A stretch of DNA of 64,000 nucleotides from Plutella xylostella (GCF_932276165.1 NC_063986.1:632501-696500); one strand, 5' to 3'. Positions 46,788 through 59,596 are shown, numbered from the stretch's first letter. The notes: generated by a model not told the origin, from the letters alone. Program-made: numbers and translations.

Positions 46788-47125
46788 TCCATCCCATTGA
46801 CAAAAGAATAAAGAGAGGACATGCCATATCAACGAAAAAAATGCGCTTACCTAAACTTTGGTGTCAATTAAAATGGCGGCTTTTTTCTTGAAAAATGTAA
46901 ACAAACAAATTGTTTGACGGCTGAAGTACCTTGTGTTTGGATGTCAATCTTGGTCAATCAACATGGCGACCGATCGCAATGTTGTAATTTTAGGCAAAGA
47001 CAAAACTACTGTTGTCCTTTTTTTTACGTACGATAACACCAATAAGTTAAAAAGAGACGACGATATATTTTTAAGTACCGATTTTTATGCCAAGTCCTCT
47101 TTATTCTTTTGTCAATGGTCCATCC
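46788..47125. repeat. Foldback with about 38-bp arms and a 260-bp interior
   Basis: 46788-46826 (TCCATCCCATTGACAAAAGA and on) is inverted at 47088-47125 (ending TCTTTTGTCAATGGTCCATC). The interior contains an 82-codon frame with no recognised features. It is probably a non-autonomous transposon whose outer ends have decayed. Confidence 0.6.
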
Positions 47126-47626
47126 AAACTGAACAATTGTCAATAGAATATGGAATAGGGACGTTGGACGCATTCTATTAAAATTTTATATTCATCAATC
47201 ATCCATAGAATAATTATGTATGTTGTTGTCAATCTATTGTCAATACATTGAATACTTACTGAATAGTGCCGTTGATATAATTAATAATAATATTATTTAT
47301 TTAATTCTTTATTGCGTTTCGTTAAGCTAATTAAAATTCTTTATCGAGTAACAATCGTTCATTACAACAGTGTTTAAAAAGCTCGATAAAATAAACCATT
47401 TTCCATCGAACCCTGGTCCAACCTACATCAGTCATATCTCCATTGTTCAAGGCTCTGATATCAATCACTGTGCGCCTTGAAAAGGAGATGGTTGCCTTGG
47501 ATCGCTTCTCCTTCATTTGATGGGGAAATTGGATTTCAGGACTCGATGTGTGTGATTGTTGTGGTTTGAAGCGTCGCGTTACTAAACGGTGTTTAATAGT
47601 GCCTCCGCCTACTCATTACTGGAACC

Positions 47627-47881
47627 TTAGGTTAACGATATACGAACAAGATGATGTGTCACATAAAAAAACAAAAAACTGTCCACATTTTGTTTACTGA
47701 CAACTGACAAACCGTTTTAAGTTCATCCTAACGACAACTATTGTACCAATGAATAAGTCGCAAGTCTTCTAAGCGAGACAATTCAAAACAAGAGCTCAGT
47801 GGTAGAAGTGGGGTGTTATTTGTCGACGTGTTTCTTTTGCACTGACACTCCATCTCGTTCGTATTAAAATATCGTTGACTG
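47627..47881. mobile_element. MITE family D, copy 2 (about 255 bp)
   Basis: TTAGGTTAACGATATACGAA at the left is inverted as TTCGTATTAAAATATCGTTG at the right. The interior has CAAAACAAGAGCTCAGTGGTA and GTGGGGTGTTATTTGTCGA, both found inverted in the 53361 copy. Confidence 0.75.
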
Positions 47882-48009
47882 GAACACTTCGTTTTGAACA
47901 GGTGTTGCAAAAATTGTACGGTAATCCAAAAGTGACTCATCTCGTCATTCTGGACAACTATCAACTTCTGACAAACCTTAATCTATCGCTAGTGTATCTT
48001 GTTTATTAA

Positions 48010-48149
48010 CTGCCAGTTTCTTTAACTCTATCTATCCATAACTGGTAGTTACTTTCATACGATTTTGACAGATTGTTACTTTTGATTATGTCAAAATTGT
48101 ATGAAAGTAACTACCAGTTATGGATAGATAGAGTTATAGAAACTGGCAG
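48010..48149. mobile_element. Harbinger-like MITE (140 bp, TAA target site)
   Basis: Arms of about 60 bp: CTGCCAGTTTCTTTAACTCT at the left and its inverse (AGAGTTATAGAAACTGGCAG) at the right, flanked by TAA on both sides. Confidence 0.8.
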
Positions 48150-49700
48150 TAAAGGTTTATAAAAGCTCTTAGTTAATCAGCAAATACCGAGTAATGTGAG
48201 GTATTTACTGATTAAATAATAGCTATACAGACATATTATAGATAAGTGTATTTAGTTTATCGAATTTTAGGTACCTACGCTTGACATTGACACTGAGGCG
48301 GTTAACTAATTAGTTTAATGCTATACAAGCTCGTTAATACGGATCGGTCTTTCTCGTTTATTCGGGCAATGAACAAATTGCAAAGAAAACCGCAGTTCAG
48401 TTAAACAAGCTTCGTATTGGATGTACAGTTTTTGCCAGAACAGAACTAAGGCAATTGCAATTTGTTGTATGTACCTATGTACTGAAGAAATCGTATCCGT
48501 GAGGCGCAAGGGAATGACTTCATTAAGTACATTCCTTTCTGTGATCCAAGTATTACAATTGGCTAACCACAACTCAAACACCAAACGAGGCAAACAGAAA
48601 TGAGAGCCACTTAAAAACAGGACGCATTATAATTTCCCCCAAAAATTGCCCGCAAGGACATCTCATTCTAAATTTGAATTTTTATCGCTGCATTACCCCG
48701 GCTGTTTGGGACGAGCCATTGCCTGCACACAGATTAAAACCATTAACCTTCAGAGGTGGGATGATGTGACGACACTTTCCCGCAAAAAATCAAGAATGTC
48801 TCCATTCAGTATCCCCATAGTAGTGAAGGCCATATGTTAATTCCGGAGGTTCAAAAGCAGGCCCGATAATGGGATCCTTGAGTTCAAAAGTCGGCTGAAC
48901 ATTGTTGCGTATAATACACGCATTTCTCCGCCTCGGGCCAAGGGCATGGGTTTAAGTAAAAGGAACCTGATTGAAATTCCGCGTTGATGGTTGCAGAGGA
49001 CATTAGTCGATGCTCTCATTGACCCTGGAAGTTTCATCTGGAAAATCATACGTGCATATTATCAAAAGGGTTTTAAATTATGATGATGAATTTAAAAATT
49101 ATGGAAGCTTTCACGCTTCCACAGTTAGAAACCCAAAAAATAGTTGAATGTGCACTGATTTCAGTAACAAACTGTTACGATTTGTACTCGTATTATACGG
49201 ATAAACAGTCTCCGTATTAATTACCCTAACATTATAATTATACTTAAATATGTAAGTCATAAATAAATATGAATAACTAAATATCCGAGAAGGTACTATT
49301 TATATTTACTCTAGTATCAAATTAACTTGAATGAAATTACAGAAGCAATCGTAGCAAAAACTTACATGAGACGCGTGGGAGAGTCGGCACTAATCATAAT
49401 TGCTCAAGTATGTGAAACTTCCACACAGAAAAGTTCCTATAAATACTTAATTGGAATTTTGTACAGAATATTCTCCAATATATAAATTACCTGAACCGTT
49501 TCGTGTCATTGAACTGTATTACATAATATTCTTTAATATAATATTATTAGTAGGTACTAGGTGTGCTTATTTTCTAATCAACTTGATTTGAAGCCCGACT
49601 AAATAATGAACGTATTTATGGAGAAATTCTTCATATTTGCAGGATATTTCATAGCTTTTTTCATTATCTATGTATTTGTGTAGATATATCAGCTGTCCGA
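48150..49700. other. Intergenic region
   Basis: No gene recognised. 48600-49040 is somewhat richer in GC and of even composition, without a frame I can identify. Confidence 0.4.
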
Positions 49701-49719
49701 TACCCATAACACAGGCTCT

Positions 49720-50440
49720 GCCTTGCTTGGGGTCGGATGGCCGTGTGTGAAGATGTCCACACATATTATTATTATTATGTTGTGTCGTTACCGTCTCGGG
49801 ACCATGGGGTCCCGGGCATTTGGAAGGCTTGCATGGGGCCGAAGCCAACATGTAGAGGCCCGTTTGACAACATTAATCTATATGAAATGTGACCCTAACC
49901 GACGATTTTCCCTGTGTAAACTATAGAAGTAAACCCAAGGAAAATCCCCGGTTAGTGCAGGACTATTGAAGGATATGGAGAAAACTAATACAGGGTTATG
50001 GAATGGGGTGCTAAATGGACTGGGTATCTGGGACTATGGAAGGACTATGGCCCCTGCCTGGACCTATATGTTTCACATAGGGATAAAAAGGCAGGGGGTG
50101 ACTCGCACACACATTAAATGGGCCCCCCAAAACAGTCGCTAGCACATTACAGTGACGTAGCAACAAGGGGGCAACATGGCATGAGGTGCTGAGGGTGGAG
50201 AGGTATACCAAGGCTCTCAGAGCAATCGCGGATGCCGGTCAAGACCCCTACAAGCACTTACTGGATATACTTCCTTCCTCCGAGCAAAATGCTCTAGCGG
50301 TACACCACTCAAGCCAGCCAATGAAGGCAAGCAAGAGGTGGGAGATCCTGTTCCTCGTCAGTGTTCAAATTCAAATTCAAATGGTTTAATTCAAATAAAG
50401 GGAAGCCAGAGATGAGGAACAGGGTTCTCCCCGGCATCGG
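49720..50440. repeat. GC-rich transposon-like segment
   Basis: A block with unusual composition (CCGTCTCGGGACCATGGGGT and so on). Near its right end, GGGAGATCCTGTTCCTCGTC at about 50340 is nearly inverted in GATGAGGAACAGGGTTCTCC at about 50412. Between these is CAAATTCAAATTCAAATGG, a word typical of insect retroelement tails. Probably retroelement-derived; the family is not identified. Confidence 0.45.
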
Positions 50441-52031
50441 GTGGGTGGGGTCGCTATTTATTATTATTATTATTATTAAATTTCTTACTGTTCAATAGTA
50501 TAATATTTACATATATTGGTGCTCTCCTTGGTCTATCATTCAGTTTAAAAATTAACATCGGATACAAATTTGTTACCCAAGTCTTGAATATATAATATTA
50601 TCCCTGCTTATGTTACACTCGTCTTTTCATACAATATTGACCTAGTTTGACCAGAGTGTTGTAGTGAGAGACAAGTTGCTAACTCGCGATGACGTTGCGT
50701 GTTTAGTGATTCTTTTCACGAGATGTGGGTAACTCGGGCAAGTTCGGGCTACTCAGCCAGACTATTCATCTTGCCTACGATTTTTGGGTTACGGCCAACA
50801 TATTTGACTATGAATCTGTTTTGCTTGCATTTCTTCGGTACATGATTAATTTTCTTCGGATAGGCAAATGAGTGATGGTTCGGGTTTTTAGGGCAAGGTT
50901 GTGGAATATAGCGTATTGGGCAACAATCATTTGCCAGTGTTATGTCAGAGTTACTAATATAATTGTGGGTTTATGTAGAGTATGTATGCTAAAAAGATAC
51001 ATATAGATTTAACTTATTTATAAGCGAAATTCTTACTGTATTTAGAGGCAAATTAATATTTCATGACTTAGGTATTTTATTCATAAACTAAAAATGAGAA
51101 TTCATAAATACTACTAATATTATTTTTTTATATTATGTAAAAATATTGAAAATAAGAGGAATGTAAATTAGGGAACTTAACATAACTTATTTAATTTAGT
51201 ATTTGCATAAACTGGGATAGAGTGGCTAGAAATGTTATTTTAAATTGAATTTCAGTTTCAGGTGAGGGTCAGAATTTCTGTTTGTGTTACATAAACTCGG
51301 GTTGATTACATATAACGAGTACATAATGTACCTTTGTGGCGGTTTTTCCACACAAGGGCTAACCACGATATGTCAGAACAGTAGAAATTTTGTTGGATTT
51401 TGTTATTATGTGTTTTATACTGAAATCAGAAGTGGCGTTATTACGTAACTGTAATAATATTTTTTCTAGTAATTAAAGCGGTTATTCTACGCTACTTTTG
51501 TCCTTAGGAAATTTGAGAAATCGTATGGTCATATATTATTCTTAAATCTTCTAAACCCTATGTTAATATACAAATCATTTAATCAAACTGTAAATATCTA
51601 TGTACACAATACAATCTAAATAACTTATTCTAAACTTAAGAAAAATTATGACTAAAGGTACCTAGCCTAACTATAAATGTTAATATTAAATAAGTAGGTA
51701 CCTGAATTCTTTACAGTGATCACCAAGAATTATAGTACAACGCGGATTCGGGTGTTATTGGCTTTTAATTCATACAATTTCGCAGACAATTTGTAAAAAA
51801 TATATTTTTATTTATCTGTAACAGTGGTATTTACTTAGTACATTGCTACATCATCATTACAAGCTCAAACGCATGCAGCGGCATGGTATTTAAATGATAA
51901 TTATGCGTCGGTCCGTACTATAATTGTAGCAAAGGTAAGGCATTTCTAATTAAACTTGGGTCATAATTATGTGCGCTAAAAGGTGTGTGTCTAGACTCTA
52001 CATAGGTTTAGGCCCAAATTAAGACAGGAGA
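50441..52031. other. Intergenic region
   Basis: AT-rich with a short (TTA)n run at 50459-50477. No gene recognised. Confidence 0.45.
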
Positions 52032-52158
52032 GTTACTCTATACGTACGAAAAACAAACGAGAGAGCTGTCGTTCAATCGGCACGTTTATTACAAACGGGA
52101 CAGCGTCGTGGCTCGCTCAGTAGTTCACTGAAACTTAGTTTTTCGTCATATAGAGTGA
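52032..52158. mobile_element. MITE family C, copy 3 (inverted orientation)
   Basis: GTTACTCTATACGTACGAAA at the left and TTTTTCGTCATATAGAGTGA at the right; the interior GACAGCGTCGTGGCTCGC is the complement of the corresponding part of the 37247 copy. Confidence 0.7.
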
Positions 52159-52254
52159 GTCTGAGTCTTCAGACAACCTATATTTAAATTTAATGAATTT
52201 TGCTTCCATTAATATATATTACCAATTTTATATCACGCCAGAAATCAACACCAA

Positions 52255-52345
52255 CGATGACCGAATGGTTGGTGTAGTGGTTATAGTAACTCTGATTTCT
52301 CTGCCGTGACCCGTGGGGTCCATTGACCTGCCGACGGGAAGCTCA
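52255..52345 (+). mobile_element. tRNA-like SINE head fragment
   Basis: GATGACCGAATGGTTGGTGTAGTGGTTA-like head (split here at 52257-52284) resembles the 29425 SINE A-box region. The B box has decayed (GACCCGTGGGGTCCATT). Confidence 0.5.
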
Positions 52346-53360
52346 CTTATAAAATTGCACCCTGTATATTGTAAAATTATAAAAATAAATGAAAAAATAT
52401 AAACTTAGGTATTTTATTTTTTATTAACTTTAAGTTTTACGCCGCAGCCAGCTGTCCGCAAAGTTTTATTGCTGTAAGTAAAATAAAAACTAGTCGTCAT
52501 AAAACTTCAATTGCAAGGAGTTTCCTTAAATTAGTTTATTTCTGGAAGTGTGACATTAAAGTATCTACTTATATACTGCCATTTATAACGGGATTTGAAT
52601 TATTAATGGTACCTAAATTACAGAGTCAAGTAGGGAGGACATAATATCTAAAAATGTATAAGTTGAAATTACTTGAAATTTTAATGGACAAAACGCAGCC
52701 TAACCCCCCTCCCCCCCTCTCCCCCCACACATAACTCTGCCTACAACTTTCGAACCCCTTTAGTGTTAGTTATTATTTTGTGCTAGTGTGCACACAACAC
52801 AGCACTCATTCATATAGTGTGAACCAGTGGTGTGGCCCACACAGGAAATGAATGTTGCACAAATGCACGACACAAGACACACATTATTTTTGTATGTGGA
52901 CGATATAATGATTTAAATTCGTTTTGGTCTATATTTTTCAGTCGAAGCATACCTCTAGGAATGCAGTATATACTGCATGGGGATATGTACAAAGGTTTCA
53001 TTCAAGAGAGCTAAGTGCTGGTACTAACACTTCCCCGAGAATTTAATGGAAAACGTATCTATGTTTCAGCAATTTTTTATAATATTAATATGATAGGACG
53101 ACGAATGATTCGCAGAAATACCTACGAGTGTATAGAATACATATATGAAATCTATTCAAATGAAAACTAATAATGTAGCGTAACTTGATATATGAACATA
53201 TCAAACATAATAAAACATAAAGGGCTAATAATTTCTAATATTTCTTCATTATCATATCGAATTTCAGTTAGACACTAAAAGGCATTATCGAAAATATTTT
53301 CTTTTGATAATCTTAAACACCTAATTCAGTTTATTGCAGACTATTTATAACAAGTCTGGA

Positions 53361-53754
53361 CAACGATATTTTAATACAAATTAGATGGAGTGTCAGTGCA
53401 AAATGAACGCCTCAACAAATAACACCCCACTTGTACCACTGAGCTCTTATTTTTAGTTAGGTTAGAAGCTTTGATGCCTTGATGGTCGAAGACACCAGCA
53501 TCTGACATAAGTAATTATAATACCTATTACCTACACCATAAACTAATAGACTACACACTTTGGAATCCTATACTAATTCTAGGGTTTGACACCGTGGTGA
53601 AAGGATCTTTAAATGGTCGAAGGTTAGAAGATTTGTGACCAATGGTTGTCATTAGGTTGAACATAAAACGGTTTGACAGTAAACAAAATTTGGACACTTT
53701 TTTTCTTTGTTTCTATATGTGACACACCATTTGGTCGTATATTGTTAATCTAAG
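53361..53754. mobile_element. MITE family D, copy 3 (about 394 bp)
   Basis: The left part has GGAGTGTCAGTGCAAAATGA and AACACCCCACTTGTACCACT; the right part ends ATATTGTTAATCTAAG. It aligns in reverse to 47627-47881, with about 140 extra bases between, perhaps an insertion or the longer ancestral form. Confidence 0.65.
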
Positions 53755-54699
53755 CGTCTGGCCGAGGGCGGAGTGCAATTTATCATAATCTGAAACACTC
53801 GTATTTCTTATTAAACCTGCAAGTGTACTCTAGTAGATATGGATATGGGAGTTATTGAGTGGAATGAACTTATTTATAATGCCAAAGATAAAATAACTAA
53901 AATATTTGACTATAGATATAAAGTTTGTGAATAAAGGTTGTGTTAGTGGTACAGATAAATTAAATAAATATGCCATACACATCAGAGCATTATAATAAAA
54001 AAAATTCATTTGAAAAATTACCGGTGCAATGAAGAAAATAATAATTATTATTATTATGTTGATTTTCGAAACTATTAGTGTAATGGTAATAATAGATTTT
54101 TTCATTACAATCATATTATTAATAGTTATTCTTACGCAAAATCTTCTCTTTTTATAAAAATCTTCAGCTGCAATTTTCAAATACCTATCATATGCTTTGA
54201 TTTCTTACCGAGAAAAAAAATTAAGAAACCACTTTATTGGTGCCTATTGGGACTTACATGCACGACAAATTTGAATCACTACAAATTTTTAGGTCTTGAA
54301 TACCTTGAAAATTAAAACGTAATCTATGAAATGGAAGCATAAAAAGATAAATACTAACAATTTACTCTTAGTTTACCTGAAGGTTTAAAGAGATAAAAGT
54401 TTGTCCAATTAAGAAGTGTAAACCCGTCTTTTATTTCTGAAAGGATCCTTTGGGGATACCCGCTTTAAACTTGTTCAATGCCACTGTCAAAATGACAACG
54501 GTTGGGTAAAGAGGAAAAGAGATAAAAAAACTTTAGAGAAAGTTTTCGGTCAAAAGTTTTAAAAGTAGGTTAGACTCCGACCCTGCGACCTTTTTAAAGA
54601 GACAACCGATTAAGTTTAAAGGAATTTCGTTCATTGTTAGCATTTATTGTGTGTATTTTTGATTATAAAATGAAGATTATAACTTTTTCAAAACGGAAT

Positions 54700-55076
54700 T
54701 AAACCTTAATCTTACTAATTGTAGGGGTGAACAGGGTCAGATTATTTTAATTATTAAAAATAAATAAATAAATAATAAATTAATATATGAGGTATATACT
54801 TAATTACCTACCTATTTTAATAACGTTACTGTATTTCTCCTAGGCTTTACACGCCCCTTCTAATAGGGATACACAATGACAGTAAACGAAAATTATGATA
54901 ACTGTATCAAAACTTAGTTAAACCTAAATCTTAATAATTGTAGGGGTGAACAAGGTCAGATTAATTTAATTATTAAAAAGATAGGTAGGTATATAATTAC
55001 CTACCTATTTTAATAACATTACTGTATTTCTCCTTAGTTTTACACGCCGCCCCTTCCAATAGAAGGTACAATGACA
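54700..55076 (+). repeat. Direct duplication of a 160-180-bp unit
   Basis: 54700-54881 and 54920-55076 share AATTGTAGGGGTGAACA, GGTCAGATTA, AATTACCTACCTATTTTAAT and TACTGTATTTCTCCT in the same order, ending ACAATGACA. The copies are separated by about 38 bases, and the second runs directly into the MITE at 55075. Confidence 0.8.
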
Positions 55077-55283
55077 CTCGCAAGTTCCACTCACAGAATG
55101 TCAACACCAAATGACCCCAATTTTCAATCATTTCATTTGGAATTTGATAAAAATATTTACGTTTTTAGATGGTAATATTCTGGTGCGATGTTAAATGTAC
55201 TTCAATATTGCAGACCGCGTCATTAAACTAGTCTTTTCGATTTAGGAGTAATTAAATATTGTCACTGTAACTTTTTCATTGTA
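55075..55283. mobile_element. MITE family B, copy 4
   Basis: CACTCGCAAGTTCCACTCAC at the left (with an internal deletion) and the interior CGCGTCATTAAACTAGTCTT and TTTAGGAGTAATT match the 6536 copy. The right end TAACTTTTTCATTGTAGT is decayed. Confidence 0.7.
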
Positions 55284-55867
55284 GTTTACCAAAAAAATAC
55301 CAGGGCTGCATAACTCTGCAAGAGCTCCCTGTCACGTCTTGCCACGGCGTGGTCACATAGCTCGCTGCTCGATGGCTACTTCCTCACTTGACCTGCTCCC
55401 CTGGTATCTATGTCAGACTTCTCCACAACTCGTTGACATATCGACGCAACCCTTCACTACTGTTGTGTGCCTTTTCACAAGGCTTTATGATCATCGAGTG
55501 TGTGAAACTAGCTGACAGACAGCAACTACAGTTAGCTGACTCTAAAAATATTTAAACTTTACGTAGCCAAATGACATTTTTCTCAGTCCTAAGTTCTATC
55601 CATGGAACTATAATCCATGGTTCTAACTTAGAATTTATTATTAAAACAATTAGTATGGTGACAGCTGCTGGCTTTTTAGTTACAACTTCGTAAATTAATA
55701 ATGTAAAGGACTTTAATTAAAATGAAGACATTGCCAACAAGGACGGTAAACTGCTTCAAAGAAAAAATAATTATGTACAGATTATTAAGGTAAAAAGTCC
55801 TTGTGGTCCAATATCAAACTACTTGAAGGATATACTACTTACTGTAATAAGTACAAGTTCCAAGTCA

Positions 55868-56272
55868 TCACCATCATCATCAGCCAATAATCATCCACTG
55901 CTGGACATAGGCCTCTCCCAAGGAGTGCCACAACACTCGGTCCTCGGCCTTCCTCATCCAACCACTACCGGCCACCCGCCTAAGGTCGTCGGTCCAGCGG
56001 GCAGGAGGGCGTCCCACGCTGCGTTTGCCTGTTCGTGGTCTCCACTCGAGAACTCGTCTACCCCAACGGTTATCGGTTCTTCGGCAGATATGACCAGCCC
56101 ACTGCCACTTCAGCTTGCATATTTTGACAGCTATGTCGGTAACCTTAGTCCTCTGACGGATAACCTCATTTCTGATACGATCCATCAGAGAAACCCCAAG
56201 CATAGCTCTCTCCATAGCACGCTGAGCGACTTTAAATCGGTGGACCAGTCCTACCGTCAGTGTCCACGTTCC
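55868..56272 (-). mobile_element. LINE reverse transcriptase C-terminal fragment
   Basis: On the - strand it translates from TWTLTVGLVHRFKVAQRAME through LGVSLMDRIRN, WAGHICRRTDNRW, RPRTGKRSVGRPPARWTDDL and WHSLGEAYVQQW to a stop, then a (GAT)n tail at 55868. This is the conserved C-terminal end of a common insect LINE; the frame is open, but the element is 5'-truncated. It is the same family as 10475-10608. Confidence 0.88.
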
Positions 56273-56366
56273 AAGTACCTACCTAATAATAAAATTGTAC
56301 TTATTATTTATCGGAAGGTTGAATGTCGGGGTTTTTAACTTAAGTTAGTTTATTGAAATAGTCTTA

Positions 56367-56507
56367 GCCCCTGTTTCACAATATCTGGTTAGTCGCTACC
56401 TGTCGGATAAAATACATGCTGACACTGTCTAACAAATAATAACAGAGAGTGACAGCACCTATTTTATCCGTCAGGTAGCCTCTAACCAGATATTGTGAAA
56501 CAAGCCC
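56367..56507. mobile_element. Harbinger-like MITE (141 bp, TTA target site)
   Basis: Left end GCCCCTGTTTCACAATATCT, right end AGATATTGTGAAACAAGCCC, TTA on both sides (56364-56366 and 56508-56510). Inner arms pair through ACCTGTCGGATAAAATA and TATTTTATCCGTCAGGT. Confidence 0.8.
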
Positions 56508-57441
56508 TTAATATGTTGTGCATCAACTTGGTAGCAACACAAAATAGGGCAGGTCATGGTACCTGCTAGAGTATGCCCACCGTGACATGCTTGTTGCGAC
56601 CCTGTAGGGTAAACGCCCCTATTTCGTGCCATGCCAATTTGTAATTCAATCGATTACATTACCGTTGCATTGAAGAATTGATCCAACAAGGCAACCAGGT
56701 CAGTGGGACCTCATTAATAAATACCAGCTTGATGGTTGAGTGACTTATCGAGTTACATAACAGGTATTACCTATTTCACCTCGTTTAGATTAGGTACACT
56801 GCTGATCACAACGGTTACGGTTCACCGGTATCCGTATTTTTGGAGAATATTATATTTTTCTGCGAAAAACTCTTTGAAGATCGGATATTTTAATAAAAAA
56901 ATATGTTTTTGACAGAACGAATCGATTCTCTGAAAGCCCTACGGGCCAAATTACTATTTCAAAGGTGCTGCATTAATATTTTGATGTGATACTGAATTAT
57001 ATACTATATAACTACAGAGTGTTATTTCTTAAAATATTTTTAAACATATTTCTTGAAATAATTCCTTAGTAATTAGTTGTACAATAAATATCTAACTCCT
57101 ACATTACATTTCTCCGCGAAAATAGCAAGAACCTCTTTTTAGACACATTACTTTTGAATTGTAAAATATACAGTCGTCAAGAAAAAAGACTCTGGCAACC
57201 AGTGTATTCTACTTACAATATAGTAGTTTCCATGGAATAAAATTTTAAATTCTATTTAGTTTGCATTTTAGAAAATAAAAAATAGCTAATAAAAATTATT
57301 TCTTCCATTTTCAATAAAATTCACTTTACACTCATTATATCATTGCTCGTTCATTACAAATTATACCTATAATGTTCTTAATATTTTTTTTATAATATAT
57401 GTAAAGACGAAGTTGCCTATTTATTCAAGTACCTACTTAAT

Positions 57442-57500
57442 AAAAAAAAATATCCCGACGAATTGAGAACCTCCTCCTTTTTTTTTGAAGTCGGTTAAAA
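57442..57500 (-). repeat. Minus-strand copy of the AACCGACTTCAAAAAAAGGA repeat
   Basis: The - strand reads TTAACCGACTTCAAAAAAAA then GGAGGAGGTTCTCAATTCG, the same end as at 23211 in the intron of cuticular gene 3. Confidence 0.75.
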
Positions 57501-59384
57501 ATAGTACGAATCTAACAGAGCTCCATGGAACACATCGACCCAGTACCCTGATTTCGCGACCCCGCGCCGTCAGAAAGAAAGACCCAACCAACTTATTATC
57601 TTCGCGACTGTACCACCGCGTGTCTTCGCAAATGTACTGCATCGCTTGACGGCTGGCTTCAATACAGAATGTCTATAAGCTCATTAAAACGTCAATGGAT
57701 AGCTTTCTTGAGTCATTTCAAGTCTGAGTCGTTTTACTATAGGTAGCATCTTGCAAATGTAGAGTTCGTTTTTATGTTATAATTACCCTCAAAGGTATAA
57801 TAATACGCTATGTTATCTTATTATAAAGCACTGCAGTTTATAGCTTAATTTCTTCTCAAGCTTTTTGTGGATTTGGTTATTGTAGAGTAGCATACCATAA
57901 TACCTAATAATTACCGAGCATTATACCTTCTAATGATTACAAGATAGTATTTGTTTTCTTCAGCCATTTGTAATTGCAGCTTAAAATGGTGTAAACATAA
58001 TAAAATGAGCTTTAAGTAGGCCTTTATAGAAATCCGAATAAGGCGTTCTCCGTATTATCATTGCTTTAGTGAAATTAGAATTCTGAAGAAAATGTAGATA
58101 GGTTATTCTACATCTGCAATCTTATTCTGAATTTCTGAGCTGGAAAATTGCTGATTGTTATCATTCTTCCGTAGTATTAAAAAATTACTGGGACGCTACA
58201 CGAAGTATAATGATAAAATTCACAATCGTTATTCTTGTATGGATTCATCTTCGAATCCGTTTCGTTATTCTTGTTCGAATTTTATTAATGGACTTCCCGA
58301 AAGTACATAGTTTAGTATAGGTTCTAGATCCATCAGCCTTCGTCTTCTTATCGTGCCAGTGATAAAGACTAGAGCTGAGGGTTTGTGAGCAGTACATTTC
58401 AATAAGAATACCTTAACCCTCTTATTCATAAAAAAGTTACTGGAAGCTAGCTATTGTCACTCTCTGTCAAATAACAAATTGTTCTCTTGGTATGAATATA
58501 AAAAGGTAAGACATTTTTAATTCCCCCCCCCCCCCCCCCCCAACACAAATAATGACAGTAAAATCTACTTCAACATTTCCTATGAGTAAAGCTAAATTAA
58601 ACCAGCCAGCTTAATCAATATCTAGAAGATATTGAATTCTAGTTAAATAAAACAAGACCCTTTTTAATTTCCATCCCTTCTCGATCACAATCACGATTGC
58701 CCGAGGAGATTGCTTTGTGATGTAAGACCGATATTCATTACAATGATACTTTTTTATTTTGTTGACTGACTTTGTATTTCTTCGCAAAGCTGAAACGTAT
58801 TTTTGCAAAACCGTCGAACATTGTGTTGATGATTTTAGAATGCAATTTTGTATATCTTAAAATTTCAGTTTACATCTACAAAGAATATAATTTTTTTTCA
58901 CTCAATTTAAGTAAAAAATACTTGCTACGGCAGTATACAGAAAGAAAACTGGAAACTTATGAGCTTTCTTTCTATATACGGCCTACGACGATAACACATA
59001 ATAAAAAAAACCCTCAATAATATCGAAACATTTTTATATAGAACCATAATTATTTATATCAAAATAAAAATGCACAACGAAAAACAAAATTTAACACCTA
59101 CTGAAAGGAAATTAAAACCATACTTTTTTCCAAACCAGTAGAAGACACGTCGCCGCCCGCCATGATTGGATTTCCATTTCAAATGGAAAGAAAACCTTTA
59201 GACCATTATTATTTTTTCGAATGGAGTGGAACTGTAATATCCATCCAGACACGCCGGGATAGAGGGAGAACTTTTATCAGTGATTGTGCAGGTTATAGAA
59301 CAGCAAGAAACATAAATATTCTTAATCACGCGTGTGGAATCAAACCAGAGACCTCATAACTTGTTATAAATGTCCATATTTACC
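57501..59384. other. Intergenic region with a poly(C) run
   Basis: No gene recognised. A run of 19 C residues lies at 58523-58541; this is a place where sequencing length errors are likely. Confidence 0.45.
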
Positions 59385-59596
59385 ATCAACAAATTGATGA
59401 AAAGCTCCAATCATGTCACCGCAGCCGTGACCTCGATGCCTGCAGTGAAAGCCTGAAAGCCTTCTTCAGAGAACCAGATTCAAAGGTGTTAGTCTGCGCG
59501 GTGTCTGACGACTTCGTGAAGAATGAGTCGGCAGCGGCGGATTTAGTGCAGACCTACAAATGGCTAGAGCGTATTTATTTGATAAAATGCACATTT
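59385..59596 (+). other. Possible coding fragment, family unknown
   Basis: One frame reads IDEKLQSCHRSRDLDACSES, LKAFFREPDSKVLVCAVSDD and FVKNESAAADLVQTYKWLER before running into AT-rich sequence and a stop. In the central 59410-59570 stretch the other plus-strand frames are broken by stops, and GC is raised. That is the pattern of a real or decayed exon. I do not recognise the family, and splice sites are not clear. It could also be a transposon fragment. Confidence 0.35.

Noticed and set aside
46933..47181. 82-codon plus-strand gene
   Set aside because: It lies mostly inside the arms and interior of a foldback repeat, has AT-rich codons and no recognised features.
55823..56338. 171-codon plus-strand frame
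   Set aside because: It is the shadow of the minus-strand LINE reverse transcriptase fragment, which translates to conserved LINE sequence.
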